Numbered from the stretch's first letter, positions 1 through 7,163 are shown. The stretch: 7,258 nucleotides of DNA from Euryarchaeota archaeon UBA501 (GCA_002505685.1 DAVT01000037.1:9120-16377), one strand, 5' to 3'. A program made the numbers and translations. The notes: generated by a model not told the origin, from the letters alone.

Positions 1-969
1 CCTATCCAAATGACTCCGGGTGATGCCGCTAATCAGAACGTAATCCGCCACCCTACTGTGGCCTGGTTCATGGCTCGAACTTGGGACTTTTTGGTGTCAG
101 TAGGTATCAATCCGGATAAAATCCGTTTTAGACAACATGAAGGAACTGAGATGGCGCATTATGCAAGCGATTGTTGGGATGCAGAAATTTTCGGTTCATA
201 TGGTTGGATTGAATGCGTTGGTATTGCACATCGTGGTTGTTATGACTTGGGAGCGCACGAATCTGCAACTGGAGATAAAAATCTCCGAGCATGGCGGCCT
301 TATACGGAACCAAAATCTGTGGACAAGACCGTTTTATCTGGTGTCGGTTCTATCCTCGGTCCAGCATTTCGATCCAAGGCAGGTTCGATTCATGAAGCAC
401 TAGGAAAAATCGAGGCACCTGGGCCTATTCCACCCTTTGAATTGGCACTAGAAGATGGTTCCAGTGTAACCATTGAAGCGAATATGTTTGAGGAGAAACA
501 TATCCAGACAACAGAGCATGGAGAATGGTTCCTGCCCCATGTTGTTGAACCAGCATTTGGAATTGATAGAATCCTATGGCATGTGCTTGACCACGCCTTC
601 GATGAAAGTGGAAAGAGCGATTCAGAGGCATATACAGTACTCCGACTTGTGCCGCAGATTGTGCCGATTGACGTAGCGATTTTCCCATTAATGGAAAAGG
701 ATGGTTTGGACAAACTAGCAGCAAAAATACACAGAGAAATTTGCACAGCACCACAGTTGTTCTCGTACTATGACGGGGCCGGTTCTATCGGAAGGAGATA
801 TGCGCGGGCTGATGAAATCGGCGTCCCTTGGGCCGTAACCGTAGACCATGATAGCTTACAGGATGGTACGGTCACAATTCGAAGGCGGGATGATGGTTCA
901 CAAATTCGGTTATCTTCAGAACAGTTGGTTTCACACTTGAACTCAAATCAACTTGAATCCTTGTTCTAA
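1..969 (+). CDS. glyS: Glycyl-tRNA synthetase, archaeal/eukaryotic alpha2 type (3' part; 5' end outside window)
   Basis: Class II aminoacyl-tRNA synthetase that charges tRNA-Gly with glycine in the cytoplasm. The frame is open from base 1, so the ATG at position 10 is internal, not the start. 322 residues are visible; the family is usually about 550-600 residues in archaea, so roughly the N-terminal 40% is missing (family length from memory). Motif 2 is clear: RFRQHEGTEMAHYASDCWDAE near fragment residues 42-62, followed by GWIECVGIAHRGCYDL, which closely resembles the human enzyme at the same place. Motif 3 is PHVVEPAFGIDRI at residues 179-191 (from base 535). After it comes the HGTP-type anticodon-binding domain from about residue 210 to the end, including IGRRYARADEIGVPWAVTVD. 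It is not the bacterial alpha2beta2 enzyme. The stop is TAA, 38 bp before rfcL on the same strand. I see no frameshift or lost core motif in the visible part. Confidence 0.96.
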   Translation, partial: PIQMTPGDAANQNVIRHPTVAWFMARTWDFLVSVGINPDKIRFRQHEGTEMAHYASDCWDAEIFGSYGWIECVGIAHRGCYDLGAHESATGDKNLRAWRPYTEPKSVDKTVLSGVGSILGPAFRSKAGSIHEALGKIEAPGPIPPFELALEDGSSVTIEANMFEEKHIQTTEHGEWFLPHVVEPAFGIDRILWHVLDHAFDESGKSDSEAYTVLRLVPQIVPIDVAIFPLMEKDGLDKLAAKIHREICTAPQLFSYYDGAGSIGRRYARADEIGVPWAVTVDHDSLQDGTVTIRRRDDGSQIRLSSEQLVSHLNSNQLESLF

Positions 970-1007
970 TTGTAATGTTCAAAGGATGCCGATGTTCTTG
1001 ACATGTT

Positions 1008-2549
1008 ATGCCTAGTTCAGAAGCCTTTGAGGACTGGACTGAGCGATATCGACCTAGCAACACAAAAGAACTCGAGGGCAACGATACCCAAAGAAAACGA
1101 ATTCGCAATTGGCTGACTGCTTGGGAGCGAGGAATCCCAAACAAACGTGGATTATTGCTGACAGGACCACCGGGGGTCGGCAAGACGAGTCTTGCCACTG
1201 CGATTGCTAACGACATGGGTTGGGATGTTGTTGAACTGAATGCAAGCGACCAAAGAAATGCTGCAGCTATTCGCCGCGCTTCGACAGGTAGTGCCAGTCA
1301 TTTCACATTCAATATGGATGGTTCATTCAATGCCAACACCAATCGAAGGACGCTGATACTGCTGGATGAGGTCGATCATATTTCAGGGACCTATAGACAG
1401 GTAAGTGAACAAAGAATCAAAGCAAGTCTGACAACAAGTGTACTCGATGAGGATGAGAAAAAAACACTCAAAGGTGATAGCGGAGGCAAGGCCGAATTGC
1501 TGAAACTATTGGCCGATACGAAGCAACCAATTTTGCTCACATGCAATGACGCGATGAGACTCTGGGGTCGCAATTCTCAATGGCGCTCAACTCGGGACAG
1601 ATTTTCCAGATTGGTCGAGATTATTGAGTTCAACCGAGTATCAGAAAGTGCATTGCGACGTATTGCAAATCGCGTCTTAGTCTCTGAGGCAGTGACTGCA
1701 GAGATGTCGGCTATCGAGCAGTTGATTGCATCCAATCCCGGTGACATTAGGGCGTTGGTTCGCGATTTGCAAGCAATTTGTGCGACATCACCGAAACACA
1801 TCGACATGAAAGCGGTATTGGATCAAATTGACATGGGTCAGAGAGATCAACAAATTGACTTGTTTCCAGGTCTTGAAAAATTATACCGTACAACAAAGGC
1901 AGGAGAGGCTGCAAGGCTTTCTTTGGTGCTAGACAAGACGCCAGATGAGTTGGTGGCTTGGGTATCATGGAACAATGCCTCTGTGATGAGAAATCCCGAG
2001 AGTTGGGCAAGGGCATCAAGGACACTTTCAATTGCTTCTAAGTCACTATTTGTCCGCTTCTCAAATCTAGCTTACCGTTCAACGTACTGGGGTGGTAATT
2101 TGGGCTCTCTTGCGGCCAGTGTAGCCTCCGATGAGCAACGTTCAGACAGGTTTTCATTGCAGTTCCCAGCTTTCTTGAGACGAAGCGGGGAGGCTTGGCG
2201 CCGCTCTTCTATCGTCGAATGTTTGGCCGATACATGCGGAGCCAGTGAGGTTGCTGTTCGTGAAGAATTGTGGCCTGCATTACGCGCCATCTCAAGTGAT
2301 GCCTTGGATGCAGATCCGGAGAACTTTGACATTTCTCTAGCACTTGGGTTATCCTCTAGCGACCATCTTGCATTACATGGTCTTCGTGCCAGTCTCAAGT
2401 CCAGCAAAGCTTTGGCCATGAGATACGATGAAATCCAAATCGTCAACCAATCGCCAGGTCTTCAGGAGAGTCTGGCCGAAATTGAAGAAGAAATTGAGGA
2501 AACTGATTCTGAACCAGATTCCGCGCAAAAATCTCTCGATTTCTTCTAG
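1008..2549 (+). CDS. rfcL: Replication factor C large subunit (archaeal clamp loader)
   Basis: AAA+ ATPase that, with RFC small subunits, opens the PCNA ring and loads it onto primed DNA. The 513 residues show a start-proximal RFC box (WTERYRPS, 10-17), Walker A GPPGVGKTS (53-61), the RFC-typical ELNASDQR (76-83), Walker B LILLDEVDHI (116-125), sensor 1 ILLTCND (175-181) and sensor 2 GDIRALVRDLQ (245-255). The C-terminal collar region is less conserved, then an acidic stretch (about 490-505) leads into QKSLDFF (507-513), a canonical PIP box for PCNA binding at the extreme C-terminus. This region and the lack of a small-subunit SRC motif identify it as the large subunit. The segment between Walker B and sensor 1 (about 127-160, charged) looks longer than usual. 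No intein is seen. ATG 1008 is preferred: an in-frame TGA lies at 999-1001 and the RFC box begins within ten residues. No Shine-Dalgarno sequence is visible close upstream. The stop codon overlaps the convergent trkH stop. Confidence 0.95.
   Translation: MPSSEAFEDWTERYRPSNTKELEGNDTQRKRIRNWLTAWERGIPNKRGLLLTGPPGVGKTSLATAIANDMGWDVVELNASDQRNAAAIRRASTGSASHFTFNMDGSFNANTNRRTLILLDEVDHISGTYRQVSEQRIKASLTTSVLDEDEKKTLKGDSGGKAELLKLLADTKQPILLTCNDAMRLWGRNSQWRSTRDRFSRLVEIIEFNRVSESALRRIANRVLVSEAVTAEMSAIEQLIASNPGDIRALVRDLQAICATSPKHIDMKAVLDQIDMGQRDQQIDLFPGLEKLYRTTKAGEAARLSLVLDKTPDELVAWVSWNNASVMRNPESWARASRTLSIASKSLFVRFSNLAYRSTYWGGNLGSLAASVASDEQRSDRFSLQFPAFLRRSGEAWRRSSIVECLADTCGASEVAVREELWPALRAISSDALDADPENFDISLALGLSSSDHLALHGLRASLKSSKALAMRYDEIQIVNQSPGLQESLAEIEEEIEETDSEPDSAQKSLDFF
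2527..2531 (-). terminator. Possible oligo-T termination signal for trkH
   Basis: On the minus strand a T5 tract lies 14 nt past the trkH stop, inside the antisense of the rfcL PIP-box codons. It mirrors the T5 tract beyond rfcL on the other strand. It is weak evidence alone, because the AAA lysine codon in the PIP box accounts for most of it. Confidence 0.22.
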
Positions 2550-4120
2550 TCAGACTTGGGTTTTTCACTACGCCATGTTCTTGGATGGAATAGGACAAGT
2601 ACAGTCAGCAATTCTAGACGACCTGCCCACATTAGAACTGAAGTGTATAGCAAAGAATACCAGTTTAGACCTGCCCAAGTAGATGTCGGGCCAAATGCAC
2701 CCAATGCAGGACCTGTATTTCCAAGTGCGGCAAAAATCACCGAGAGAATCGTTTCAAGGGAATGAGTGGGTTCGAAAATCGCTAGCAAGACTGTGCTAAT
2801 CATTGCTAAAGCAGCCCAAGTGGATAACATTCCAATGACTACCCACATTCTTGAGTCATCGACAACTTCTCCATTGATTCTAACCGCGACAACAGCGCGT
2901 GGTTGAACCATACGGTGGATTTCTCGACGCGCAAGACCGAATGCAAGTCTTAGCCGGAGAATTTTGAGACCACCGCTGGTTGAACCCGCGGAAGCACCCA
3001 CAACCATGAGGAAAAGTAGGACGAACAGTGAAAGAACTGGCCAACTTGCGAAATCCGCACTGGCATAGCCGGTAGATGTACCAATGGCTGCAGCTTGGAA
3101 GGCTCCGTGGCGCATTGCTTCACCCCAATCCCAGCCTGCACTGTGAACCAAATTCAGTGTGAATAGGCTCCATGCACCAACCAATACCAAGAGATATACG
3201 CGCAATTCTTGATCATTGACAACTTTGGTATATTCCTTGAGTAGTAAGAAATGGAACAAACTGAAGTTGATTCCGGTTGCGACCATGAAGAATGTGATGA
3301 TGCCTTCAACATGAGCACTATCAAAATCCATGATACCGCCATCCGTGGTTCCAAACCCTCCAGAAGGCATGGTTGTAAGCGAGTAATTCATGGCATTGAA
3401 CCATGTCAAATCTGCCCACAAGTATAGTAGAATGAATTCCAGTATAGTGAGGCCAATGTAAATCCCCCAAAGTGCCCTTGCGGTTTCTTGTAACCGTGGT
3501 CGAAGACGACTCAGTGAAGGGCCTGTTAGTTCGGCTCGGGCGATGGACATCCCTCCACCTAATGCCCGGCTTAGAAGAAGCATGCCCAGCATAATGATAC
3601 CCATGCCACCCAACCACTGGGTGGATGAACGCCAAAACAAAATCCCATACGGCTGACTGGCAATGCAGTCGTCCACCATCTCACATCGAGGTGAAACATG
3701 TGGGTCAATGGTCGTGGCACCACTCGTAGTAAATCCAGACATGGATTCAAACCAGCCGCGAATCATACCCCCTAGAATTTCGTAAAGAGTGCCCCCATCA
3801 CCGTCCCATGTTATCGGCCCGTGGAACGTTGGACCAAACCAGTAAGGGAGGGCGCCAACTGCTACGATAAGAGGCCAGGACATGGCGACTGCGGCTACCG
3901 CCTCTCGATCTCGCAGGCGCTCGGCTGAGTCACGTCGTGAACCCATCCTGACCATGATTCCACCGACTATCGCACAAAATGCGATAGGAGGAACGAATGA
4001 CCAAAGCAGAATGGAAAGGTCATCACCCATGATTGTGCCAACAATCGGGCTGATAGCGAGTGGAATCGTAAGGAGTAGAAGACTCCACCCGGCAACTAAG
4101 CCAATGACGTCGTATCGCAT
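2546..4120 (-). CDS. trkH: Trk-type potassium uptake protein, membrane pore subunit TrkH
   Basis: Integral membrane potassium channel/transporter of the TrkH/TrkG/KtrB superfamily, gated by the TrkA ring on the cytoplasmic side. The 524 residues are strongly hydrophobic with about ten membrane segments and the four pseudo-repeats of the family. The pore-loop filters are visible as TTSGATT (131-137), SGGFGT (253-258), STGYA (349-353) and NTGPALG (468-474), each keeping its filter glycine. Other family signatures are STQWLGGMGI (166-175), GASAGSTSGGLK (375-386, the gating loop region) and AGRLEL (499-504), whose Arg501 matches the conserved gate arginine. An extracytoplasmic loop after the first filter carries Cys146 and Cys152, which might form a disulfide. 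The length is usual for TrkH. The start ATG follows the trkA stop by 2 nt, with GGAG 8 nt upstream inside trkA, so the two genes are probably translationally coupled. The stop TAG shares CTAG with rfcL. Filter sequences do not prove K+ over Na+ selectivity. Confidence 0.95.
   Translation of the reverse strand: MRYDVIGLVAGWSLLLLTIPLAISPIVGTIMGDDLSILLWSFVPPIAFCAIVGGIMVRMGSRRDSAERLRDREAVAAVAMSWPLIVAVGALPYWFGPTFHGPITWDGDGGTLYEILGGMIRGWFESMSGFTTSGATTIDPHVSPRCEMVDDCIASQPYGILFWRSSTQWLGGMGIIMLGMLLLSRALGGGMSIARAELTGPSLSRLRPRLQETARALWGIYIGLTILEFILLYLWADLTWFNAMNYSLTTMPSGGFGTTDGGIMDFDSAHVEGIITFFMVATGINFSLFHFLLLKEYTKVVNDQELRVYLLVLVGAWSLFTLNLVHSAGWDWGEAMRHGAFQAAAIGTSTGYASADFASWPVLSLFVLLFLMVVGASAGSTSGGLKILRLRLAFGLARREIHRMVQPRAVVAVRINGEVVDDSRMWVVIGMLSTWAALAMISTVLLAIFEPTHSLETILSVIFAALGNTGPALGAFGPTSTWAGLNWYSLLYTSVLMWAGRLELLTVLVLFHPRTWRSEKPKSD
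2561..2565 (+). terminator. Possible oligo-T termination signal for rfcL
   Basis: A T5 tract begins 11 nt after the rfcL stop codon on the plus strand, inside the antisense of the last trkH codons. Archaeal RNA polymerase can terminate at short T-tracts without a hairpin, but T5 is weak and occurs by chance, so this is tentative. Confidence 0.25.
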
Positions 4121-4122
4121 TT

Positions 4123-5547
4123 TCAGCGCTCCAAGATTTTCTCCACTGTCGCTACATCGTCAGCTTTAGCAAAGAGAATGAGTCGATCACCTATCTTAAC
4201 GGTCATGTCTGATTTCGGACGGAACATCATTCGTGAGTTCTCAGCGTTTTCACGCTCTACAAAGGCGATGCGGAAGGAACCCTTGCGCTCAATTTTCTCG
4301 ATGGTTTGACCAAGGCGACTGTGTCCGTCAAAAATTGTCGCACTCATCGCCACAATTTCTGGTACCGATGGCATCAATTGATAATGGCCTGGGACTCGAC
4401 GATGCACCTGCATCAGAATCGAGTCTATGGCCACTCTTCGCTCAGAAACTGCGTAAGTCAAACCGATTCTACGGACCACTCGAGCCAACGCTGAATCATC
4501 TAGAATTAATCCTGTTCGCTCTACACCGATATCTGCTGCTCGCATCGCGATTGCAATGTTGTCATTGTCGTCACTGAGAGTGGCAATTGCGATATCATGC
4601 TCAGCCAACTCTATTTCCCGCATCAAGTCCAAATCACCGAGATTACAGTGTATGACGTCTAGCCTTTTGTGGGCCCCAATGGAAGAACCTACCAGTTCAT
4701 TAGCCGCTTCCAAACGGTCATCCAAAACGGTCACCCATGCACCTTCCTCAAGATACTTGATGGCCAACTGCCGCCCCAATTGCGTGGCTCCAAAAATGGC
4801 AACTCTGGGTACCTCCGGATAGGGCGGTTCTACGTGACCAGCCGCTTTTGAGACACGTTTGAATGTGTGTTCACCAATGGTTGCGAAAACCAAACGGTCG
4901 CCAGCATTGACAGGAGTATTATCATCTGGAACAAAGGCACTTTCACCCTTTCTGCACAATGTGAACGCCTTTGGAAGACCGTCGATGTTTTCTTCGGCCT
5001 GACCCAATGTGAAATTGGCCAAACCTTCGGCTTCATTTGTTACTTCGACTTCGACAATCCAAGCATCTCCTCCAAGGGGGAGAACCTCGCTCAAACTCGA
5101 AGACTTCAGTCCGGCCGTGAGCCTGTCAATTGATGCTTCATGTGGACATATTGCGACGTCGACACCTGACCACCTTGAGAGGCGACCCTCTTCATTGGCA
5201 ATCAAATCCCCATCGTGAATACGTGCAATTGTCAGGAGACGTTGCCGATTTGGATACTTTTCAATGGGTAGCTCTTCTTCCAGTAAATCCCTAGCCAAAG
5301 AGCAAGAAAGCATGTTTCTCTCATCACTACCCGTCGCAGCGATGTAAACATGGGCATCTCTGATTCCTGCTTCTTTGAGGGCGTCTCTTCTTGATACATC
5401 TCCCATCAATACAAATGCATCAATGGATTGTGCTTCCTTAATGGCTGAGGGGTCACTATCGATCAAAACCACATCTTGACCTTCGTCATACAGTGCTCTT
5501 GCAACACCTCTGCCGACTTCGCCGGCTCCACCGATGATAATGCGCAT
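4123..5547 (-). CDS. trkA: Trk system potassium uptake regulatory protein TrkA (two RCK units)
   Basis: Cytoplasmic peripheral protein that binds NAD(H) or other nucleotides and gates TrkH. The 474 residues form a tandem RCK_N-RCK_C arrangement like classical TrkA. RCK_N1 (about 1-135) begins at the extreme N-terminus with GGAGEVG (6-12) and has the acidic end of strand 2 at Asp30 (VVLID). RCK_C1 spans about 162-235 and contains AGDRLVFA. RCK_N2 (about 248-375) starts with IFGATQLG (251-258) and has Asp276 at the end of strand 2 (VTVLDD). RCK_C2 spans about 405-474 with IGDRLILFA. In the second Rossmann unit the middle glycine of GxGxxG is Thr255, so nucleotide binding there may be weakened. 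The start is supported by the Rossmann strand beginning at residue 2 and a GGAGG ribosome binding site 7 nt upstream. It precedes trkH by 2 nt and follows the transglutaminase-like gene by 48 bp, suggesting one minus-strand operon. Confidence 0.94.
   Translation of the reverse strand: MRIIIGGAGEVGRGVARALYDEGQDVVLIDSDPSAIKEAQSIDAFVLMGDVSRRDALKEAGIRDAHVYIAATGSDERNMLSCSLARDLLEEELPIEKYPNRQRLLTIARIHDGDLIANEEGRLSRWSGVDVAICPHEASIDRLTAGLKSSSLSEVLPLGGDAWIVEVEVTNEAEGLANFTLGQAEENIDGLPKAFTLCRKGESAFVPDDNTPVNAGDRLVFATIGEHTFKRVSKAAGHVEPPYPEVPRVAIFGATQLGRQLAIKYLEEGAWVTVLDDRLEAANELVGSSIGAHKRLDVIHCNLGDLDLMREIELAEHDIAIATLSDDNDNIAIAMRAADIGVERTGLILDDSALARVVRRIGLTYAVSERRVAIDSILMQVHRRVPGHYQLMPSVPEIVAMSATIFDGHSRLGQTIEKIERKGSFRIAFVERENAENSRMMFRPKSDMTVKIGDRLILFAKADDVATVEKILER
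4129..4132 (-). promoter_or_regulatory. Ribosome binding site of trkH, inside the trkA 3' end
   Basis: The minus strand reads GGAG, overlapping the last codons of trkA and ending 8 nt before the trkH ATG. With trkA's TGA only 2 nt from that ATG, terminating ribosomes could reinitiate on trkH. Confidence 0.6.
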
Positions 5548-5554
5548 ATGCGTT

Positions 5555-5559
5555 CCTCC
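5555..5559 (-). promoter_or_regulatory. Ribosome binding site of trkA
   Basis: The minus strand reads GGAGG, 7 nt before the trkA ATG, in the 48 bp gap after the transglutaminase-like gene. It is the strongest Shine-Dalgarno match in the window and fixes the trkA start. No obvious TATA box is seen in the gap, which suggests transcription from further upstream. Confidence 0.7.
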
Positions 5560-5595
5560 GGCAACCTTTCGGCCTTTCCACTCCCTCTTAACTCC

Positions 5596-7158
5596 TCACT
5601 CGCCAATAATGTGTGGGACCCGGTAAGTTCCACCCGAAATATCTGGAGAACCTATTGTTTCCCATGTCTCTGTCCAGCATGGACCACACCCGATAGACAT
5701 TGGTCTATAGAAATCGAAGTTGATTTCACCGTTGTGGCTAGGCGTTTCAATCCATTCGGTCAATGTCGTAGGCGTGTGCAGCAACCAGCGATTGTTTACG
5801 ACGTCCACTTCTCCCTCGACAAAACAGGTCGTTAGTTCAATCATTTTCTCCATGCACCATTGTTCATCTAGCGGGAAAATCACATTGGCCCATGCATGGG
5901 GCTCCCACCCGTTAAATTCTCCATTGGTCATGGGTCCCATCTCATACCAAGATGGAATGTTTCGAGCTCTTAGCAAACTCATCCACGCATTCGATTGTTC
6001 GTCACAATCTCCAATCCCGTCAACGATACACGCAGGGCCGCTGCGTGCTGGCGAGAGGCCTTTTTTGTACATGATTGAATCTCGCACTTTGATGAAAGCT
6101 GCATGAGCGAATTCGTAGGGACTATTCTGTTCACTCTCCGGATTAAGCCCACTATCAATTTCGTCGGCCCAAGCTTCGACAACATTGTTTTCGCCCTGAA
6201 TTGCCCAATTACTGCTTAGACCGGGGTCGCGGTCATACCAGTTGCTTACAGAACCAAATTGATCATACATTGAGTCTAAACGACCCGCTCGCTGATAATC
6301 ATCATAATTTCCATCATTGCCGCTATGAATCGATAGGTCAAACGCTGCACGGGGTACTTCTTCGGGTGCAGCCGAATCCCCCCACCATGAAAATGAGCTT
6401 GAAATTACATCGTAGGTTACGTTCAAAATCACCATTTGTCCGGGCCCTACTTGGCCCTGCCAAATAGCACATCTGGAGACTGTGCAGCGTTCACTATTTT
6501 CTCCAACTGGCGGCCAATATATTTCAGTTGATGAGCCGAGTGGGTGCGCATTTTCTGCTAACAAGTATTCCTCCATCATGGGTAATATCACATGATTTGA
6601 GCCGTGCTTGAGACTCGCAACCATGCTCACCACTTCTTGCAAAGTGACTACTGGATAAGGGTCCCCATCTTGCGTTTCAAAACCGAATTCAGAGTTTGCA
6701 AAATCTGTCCGTACAGAAGGGATTGGTAATTCATAACTGAATGAAAGCGATTGTGAATATGAATTTTCTATGAACACGTTTCGTTCTACTGTATATGCGG
6801 CATAAACGGGGTATTCTCTTGCCGGACCGAATTGATCCATGAGTTCATCCATCCATTTCTGTAATTGTGTTGATATTCGATCTTGTGCAGGGGTAAACAG
6901 AAACAGAAAGGCGACGGCGATGACCAGTACCATACTTCGCAAATTGTTCTTCTTTTTCGCGACACGGCGCTTTCCGCCTCGCCGACTGCCCAATCCCGGA
7001 GGGGGGCCACGACGAGCCCCATGTGCTCGATATCCACCAGGAATACTGGGTTCTAAACGCATGGTCATTCCACCAGCACCCAGTATGACTCGACCACAAC
7101 TGTGGCAAATACTCGAGTTAGCCGGGTTCGGGCTCAGGCAGTATGGACAACGAGCCAT
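5596..7158 (-). CDS. Membrane-anchored zinc-ribbon protein with extracytoplasmic transglutaminase-like domain, function unknown
   Basis: 520 residues; I do not recognise a named gene. Visible in order: a zinc ribbon at the extreme N-terminus (Cys4, Cys7, Cys18, Cys21; CPYC and CHSCG); a Gly/Pro/Arg/Lys-rich linker (about 40-74); one hydrophobic helix (76-90); a beta-rich region (about 115-280) with YTVERNVFIENSYSQ; and a transglutaminase-like core (about 348-470). The core has the nucleophile in IGDCDEQSNAWMSLLRARNIPSW (Cys385) and the histidine in EPHAWANV (His421). WLLHTPT (458-464) lines up with the family pattern W-x-x-x-D-P-T, putting Thr462 where the catalytic Asp is expected. The strongly basic linker before the helix predicts N-in/C-out topology, leaving the ribbon in the cytoplasm and the enzyme-like domain outside. 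Members of this superfamily include proteases, crosslinking enzymes and inactive binding domains, so the activity is unknown. The start is supported by the zinc ribbon at residue 4 and GAGGG 5 nt upstream. It is the first complete gene upstream of trkA. Confidence 0.85.
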   Translation of the reverse strand: MARCPYCLSPNPANSSICHSCGRVILGAGGMTMRLEPSIPGGYRAHGARRGPPPGLGSRRGGKRRVAKKKNNLRSMVLVIAVAFLFLFTPAQDRISTQLQKWMDELMDQFGPAREYPVYAAYTVERNVFIENSYSQSLSFSYELPIPSVRTDFANSEFGFETQDGDPYPVVTLQEVVSMVASLKHGSNHVILPMMEEYLLAENAHPLGSSTEIYWPPVGENSERCTVSRCAIWQGQVGPGQMVILNVTYDVISSSFSWWGDSAAPEEVPRAAFDLSIHSGNDGNYDDYQRAGRLDSMYDQFGSVSNWYDRDPGLSSNWAIQGENNVVEAWADEIDSGLNPESEQNSPYEFAHAAFIKVRDSIMYKKGLSPARSGPACIVDGIGDCDEQSNAWMSLLRARNIPSWYEMGPMTNGEFNGWEPHAWANVIFPLDEQWCMEKMIELTTCFVEGEVDVVNNRWLLHTPTTLTEWIETPSHNGEINFDFYRPMSIGCGPCWTETWETIGSPDISGGTYRVPHIIGE

Positions 7159-7163
7159 TCGGT

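Noticed and set aside
10..969. glyS beginning at the ATG at position 10
   Set aside because: The frame is open upstream to base 1 and the family needs about 250 more N-terminal residues, so this ATG is internal.
1008..2549. Intein in rfcL
   Set aside because: Inteins are common in archaeal replication genes, but all AAA+ motifs are uninterrupted, the length is about 513 residues and no splicing motifs are seen.
4123..5547. Voltage-gated or MthK-type channel RCK subunit instead of TrkA
   Set aside because: Two RCK units, no membrane segments and adjacency to trkH match TrkA.
5543..5552. 10-bp perfect palindrome CGCATATGCG over the trkA start codon
   Set aside because: The length is within chance, it has no loop, and it overlaps coding sequence; there is no second copy or regulator to suggest an operator.
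5476..5835. Plus-strand ORF of 119 codons across the trkA/transglutaminase gap
   Set aside because: It is mostly antisense to two well-supported genes, has no recognisable domain and no ribosome binding site that I could see.
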